A stretch of 64,000 nucleotides of DNA from Delphinapterus leucas (lineage: Eukaryota > Chordata > Mammalia > Artiodactyla > Monodontidae), in contig NW_022098043.1 in assembly GCF_002288925.2 (NCBI RefSeq), positions 8,640,761 through 8,704,760 on the forward strand. Reading direction: 5' to 3'. Made by a program: the position numbers and the translations under genes. The notes under the pieces were generated by a model, which was not told the origin of the DNA, searched no databases, and saw only the letters and a program-made list of their open reading frames with translations. Positions 61,430 to 64,000 of this stretch are shown in pieces. Each line of letters opens with the position of its first letter. Positions within the stretch are counted from its first letter, which is position 1.

Positions 61430-61650
61430 TGCCGGGCATTCTGTGTGCAGTATCCTAACGCTCAAGACACCCTATGAAGCAGGCATCGTTACTCCCATTT
61501 TGCACGTGGAGTAATAGGCTCAGAGGGGTTAAGTAACTTGTACGAGGACTGGTAAGTGGTGAAGCAGAGGTTCACATGTAGGCCTGCCTGACTCCCAGGC
61601 TCAGATGCTTTGTGTGCGGGCAGGTGTATCCTGAGAACCTGACTGGTCCA
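61430..61650 (-). repeat. MIR SINE
   Basis: Inverse MIR: TGTGCAGTATCCTAACGC, TAGGCTCAGAGGGGTTAAGT and ACTTGTACGAGG. Confidence 0.65.
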
Positions 61651-61689
61651 AAAACGGTCTAGCAAACCATTCTCGGGGTTAAAGATCAC

Positions 61690-61830
61690 CTGAACCAGCA
61701 CATCTCAAACGATAATGTGCGCAGGATCCACCTGCTGAACACCAGGTCGGGGTGGGGCAGAGGTGTGCGTTTCTAACAGGCTCCCGGGAGCTGAGGCGGT
61801 GGCCCACGGACCACACTTGGAGGACCGAGG
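61690..61830. repeat. hAT-Charlie MITE
   Basis: CACATCTCAAACGATAATGT, GTGCGTTTCTAACAGGCTCC and CACACTTGGAGGACCGAGG match a MER5/MER20-like element. Confidence 0.65.
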
Positions 61831-62209
61831 AATTTGGCCCAGCGCCAAGCTGCCTCTGCAGACAGAGGTGTCCCTCCCACGCAGTCTGACAGAAACGTGC
61901 AAAGGAGATGGTTGTCTTCATCCTAATCTGGGCCAAGAGGTCCTTACCCCACTCCCTGGAGTCCCCCAGCCTTGCTCTACACACATCCACAAGTTACACT
62001 CAATAGTGGGGCATCCTGGAGAAAACTGTACCGAGCCAGCAACTAGCCCTCCAGGTAGGAGGCCTGGAGTGGGCACGGGGAGCTGGCTCCGTGCAGCCCC
62101 CTGGAGTTCAGCGGGCTCCCGGGAGACCTGTAGCATCCTGGTTTTAGCCAAGAACTGGTCCAGGGCCTCAGGGACTTGGTCCCATCCGGTCCAGCTCTCC
62201 AAGCCTGCG

Positions 62210-62659
62210 TCAGTTCCTCGGGGTACCAAGCGGATGCAGCTGCAGCTCAGGCTCCGCAGGATCAACGTTGAAGAAGCTGACTGCGGTAGTGGTCCCGGCA
62301 GGCGGCGGGGGGTCCCGGGTGGCCTCTCCAGGCAGCAGCAGCTGGGCCGTGAGCTGCAGGCCTGAGGAGCCCCCCGAGCCCGGGTCCGAGTCCGAGTCCG
62401 AGTTCGGCAGCAGGGGCAGTGGCAGCACGTGCTGCAGGCTCAGGCCCGGCCGTGGGCCGCTGTGAGAGGTACGCACGGAGGGCGAGGCAAGACTGGGCTG
62501 GCGCTCCCGGGGGCAGTGGGGACACGGCAGGAACCTGCCCAGGGCCCGCTTGAAGTCCCGCATGAAGAGCGGGTAGATGATGGGGTTCATGGTGCTGTTG
62601 CAGTAACCCAGCCATGTGAGGACATCAAAGAGCCCCGGGGAGATGCAGTCGCACACGGC
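62210..62659 (-). CDS. HTR6: HTR6 exon 3 (TM7, helix 8, C-terminal tail)
   Basis: On the minus strand the acceptor is ccctccag, with the exon starting at 62659; the stop codon is at 62212-62210. It encodes 149 residues. AVCDCISPGLFDVLTWLGYC is extracellular loop 3 and the start of TM7; NSTMNPIIYPLF holds NPxxY. The tail has SDSDSD and ends in PLGTPRN. The 5-HT6 tail is known to bind partners such as Fyn, Jab1 and mTOR. The exon is very GC-rich. Confidence 0.96.
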   Translation of the reverse strand, partial: AVCDCISPGLFDVLTWLGYCNSTMNPIIYPLFMRDFKRALGRFLPCPHCPRERQPSLASPSVRTSHSGPRPGLSLQHVLPLPLLPNSDSDSDPGSGGSSGLQLTAQLLLPGEATRDPPPPAGTTTAVSFFNVDPAEPELQLHPLGTPRN

Positions 62660-63010
62660 CTGGAGGGATGGGGCACGTCATGCCTGGTCCTGGAGGAGGG
62701 ACGCAGGCCACCCCACCCAGCACGGATGGGACAGACACATAAACACATGGAGAGGCAGCCCGCCCTCCTCCCTCCCCAGGTCTGGACAGGGGTAGGGCTC
62801 AGGGCCTCTGCAACCAGGCGTGGACTCACCTGCCCCTTGTGGTAGCATTACCTGGGCTATGTTGACCACAAAGAAGGGCAGCCAGGTCACAAAGAACATG
62901 CCCAGCAGGATGCCCAGTGTCAGGCTGGCCTTCAAGGCCTTCCTGCTGTGCTTGGTGGCTAGACGCCTGCTGTCAGCCGACTCCACCCCGGGGCACGGGG
63001 TCCTGGGCAC
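62210..63010 (-). CDS. HTR6: HTR6, 5-hydroxytryptamine receptor 6, exons 2 and 3 (5' partial)
   Basis: Two minus-strand exons (63010-62852 and 62659-62210) join in phase 0 into 202 C-terminal residues of a class A G-protein-coupled receptor. The human 5-HT6 receptor is 440 residues, so about 238 residues (TM1-TM5 and part of loop 3) are encoded by exon 1, beyond 64000. Visible parts: end of intracellular loop 3, TM6 with the TWLPFF motif, TM7 with NPIIY, amphipathic helix 8 (RDFKRALGRFL), a Cys pair (CPHC) that could be palmitoylated, and a long Ser/Pro-rich tail with SDSDSD. The family couples to Gs and raises cAMP, mainly in brain neurons and primary cilia. Reading frame and splice sites are intact. 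Confidence 0.96.
62660..62851 (-). other. HTR6 intron 2 (192 bp)
   Basis: Short GC-rich intron between exons 2 and 3, with GT donor and AG acceptor on the minus strand. No repeat is recognised. Confidence 0.85.
62852..63010 (-). CDS. HTR6: HTR6 exon 2 (end of ICL3 and TM6)
   Basis: On the minus strand the acceptor is ctttcctcag before 63010 and the donor gtaatg begins at 62851. The 159-bp exon encodes 53 residues in phase 0, starting VPRTPCPGVESADSRRLATK and continuing through the basic HSRKALKA junction into TM6 (LGILLGMFFVTWLPFFVVNI). TWLP replaces the usual CWxP toggle motif, which is typical of 5-HT6. Confidence 0.96.
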
Positions 63011-63054
63011 CTGAGGAAAGGAAAGCCACGTGATTTAGTGAAGAATGCACCCCA

Positions 63055-63440
63055 GCCTGACCCTATTCCCAGCCACAGACTGAGCCTTACTCCTAATTCT
63101 AGACTGAGCCCTAGTACCAGTATTAAACTGAGCCCTGACCCTTGAATGAGCTCCAATTGTAGTCCTAGACTGAGGCCTGACCCTGACTCCCGACTGAACC
63201 TTGATCTTGGCTTCAGACTGAGCCCTGACATCAGCAATAAGCCAAGCCCTACTCATGGCCCTGAACCCCTGATGCCTACCGTAGGTTGAGCCCTACATAA
63301 ACAAGATCTCAAACTGAGCCTCAACCCCGGACCAGACTGAGCCCAATTTTAGCACCAGACTGAGCCCTGATTCCAGAAATAGACGGAGCCTTTGTCCTGG
63401 TCCTGCACCGAGCTATGACCCTGACCCAGCGCCTCACGAG
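63055..63440. repeat. Degenerate minisatellite, ACTGAGCCCT core
   Basis: About ten to twelve loosely spaced units of 25-40 bp that share a core like GACTGAGCCCTGACCC, for example near 63076, 63100, 63127, 63165, 63190, 63209, 63287, 63314, 63332 and 63358. Unit length and sequence vary, so the array is old or heavily mutated. Confidence 0.75.
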
Positions 63441-63459
63441 GAGCTCTAGAAAGTACAGT

Positions 63460-63830
63460 GAGATTTCCTAGGTGCTGGGGCTCATGGTCATGTGTGTTGG
63501 CCAGTGTCAAATGTTGTCCTTTGCAAGGCGTGTGGGTCTTCTGAACTGTTGGATTTGTGTTTGGGGCAGTGTTGTCCTGCACTGCACTTTGGCACTACAA
63601 GAATTAGCCGCAATTGAACTGTACTTGACAAAAGAGGACAGTTGCTGTCCAGGGCTTGGCAATCTCTTTGCCTATGGATTCTCTTCGTATTTTGGAGTGA
63701 TGGTTTTGTCTGCACCACTACTCCCAGACTCCACAAAATAAAGTGCATTTTTGAAAATATGTGCCCAAAACAAACGTGTACAATTAAATCTGTATAAATT
63801 ACTAGGGATGCAAGCAACCTTGGCATTTTG
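63460..63830 (+). other. Unidentified unique-looking segment ending in AATAAA
   Basis: Low-GC block, unlike its GC-rich surroundings, with an AATAAA at 63738. There is no intact frame longer than about 90 codons and no family that I recognise. It could be a retrocopy of an mRNA 3' end or an old transposon. Confidence 0.3.
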
Positions 63831-64000
63831 CACACAGATTTCACTGTGGAGTGACAGACATCTCCATTCGCACACGTGGACTCCGTGAGCGGGAACCAGG
63901 GGAGAGGAGGAGGAAGAAGCTAGGAGCTGCTCCATGGGGAACACGGCACGAGGGGTTATAATGTGACTTTACAAGTGGGAGCGCAGGCGTCCCAAAACGT

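Larger units (their letters stand above)
60719..62209 (-). other. HTR6: Probable HTR6 3' untranslated region
   Basis: Mostly single-copy sequence between the HTR6 stop and the candidate poly(A) signal. It carries a MIR copy (61430-61650) and a hAT-type MITE (about 61690-61830). Its extent is inferred only from the signal position. Confidence 0.4.
63011..64000 (-). other. 3' part of HTR6 intron 1
   Basis: At least 990 bp of intron without exon 1. It has two parts: a degenerate minisatellite (about 63055-63440), then a unique-looking AT-richer stretch with an AATAAA at 63738 on the + strand. No exon encoding TM1-TM5 is seen. Confidence 0.8.

Noticed and set aside
61763..62365. 200-codon plus-strand open frame over the HTR6 3' end
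   Set aside because: Antisense shadow of HTR6 exon 3, which has strong protein identity on the other strand.

Overview
The window is nuclear DNA from a placental mammal, most likely a cetacean. It holds single-exon islands separated by long introns full of old mammalian repeats (MIR, L2, MLT1-type LTRs, hAT MITEs). On top of these are many tRNA-derived CHR-type SINEs with oligo-A tails and, in several cases, near-perfect target-site duplications. CHR SINEs occur in the whale/hippo/ruminant clade. I saw no Bov-B or Bov-A element, which favours a whale or dolphin over a ruminant. The species assignment is inference.

Two protein genes lie tail to tail. TMCO4 (DUF726, predicted membrane-bound alpha/beta hydrolase) runs on the + strand from 1000 to a stop at 59301. 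Ten coding exons are visible: 1000-1132, 8189-8286, 8528-8671, 9445-9564, 13748-13912, 14783-14919, 16609-16693, 44308-44425, 51830-51947 and 58888-59301. Their phases join without a break into 510 C-terminal residues, and roughly the first 125 residues lie upstream of the window. HTR6 (serotonin 5-HT6 receptor) is on the - strand. Exon 2 (63010-62852) and exon 3 (62659-62210) give the last 202 residues, and exon 1 (TM1 to TM5) lies beyond position 64000. The same convergent HTR6/TMCO4 pair is known on human chromosome 1p36.

Layout: 1-16.7 kb holds seven TMCO4 exons with short introns; 16.7-44.3 kb is one 27.6-kb intron of nested repeats, including an AT-rich L1/HAL1-like block at 34-35.5 kb; 44.3-59.3 kb holds the last three exons, with an L1/SINE cluster at 46.4-48.1 kb; 59.3-62.2 kb is the convergent 3' region; 62.2-64 kb is the HTR6 3' half.

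Points worth a second look: a missing AG splice acceptor in a 20-C run before the 8189 exon; a 98-bp, about 97% identical direct repeat on either side of the exon that encodes the GFSLG nucleophile motif; an older duplication of about 420 bp in two TMCO4 introns; two SINEs integrated one after the other at the same target; and a degenerate minisatellite in HTR6 intron 1. I found no bacterial-type system, CRISPR array or new gene family. Apart from these structural points the region looks like ordinary mammalian sequence.
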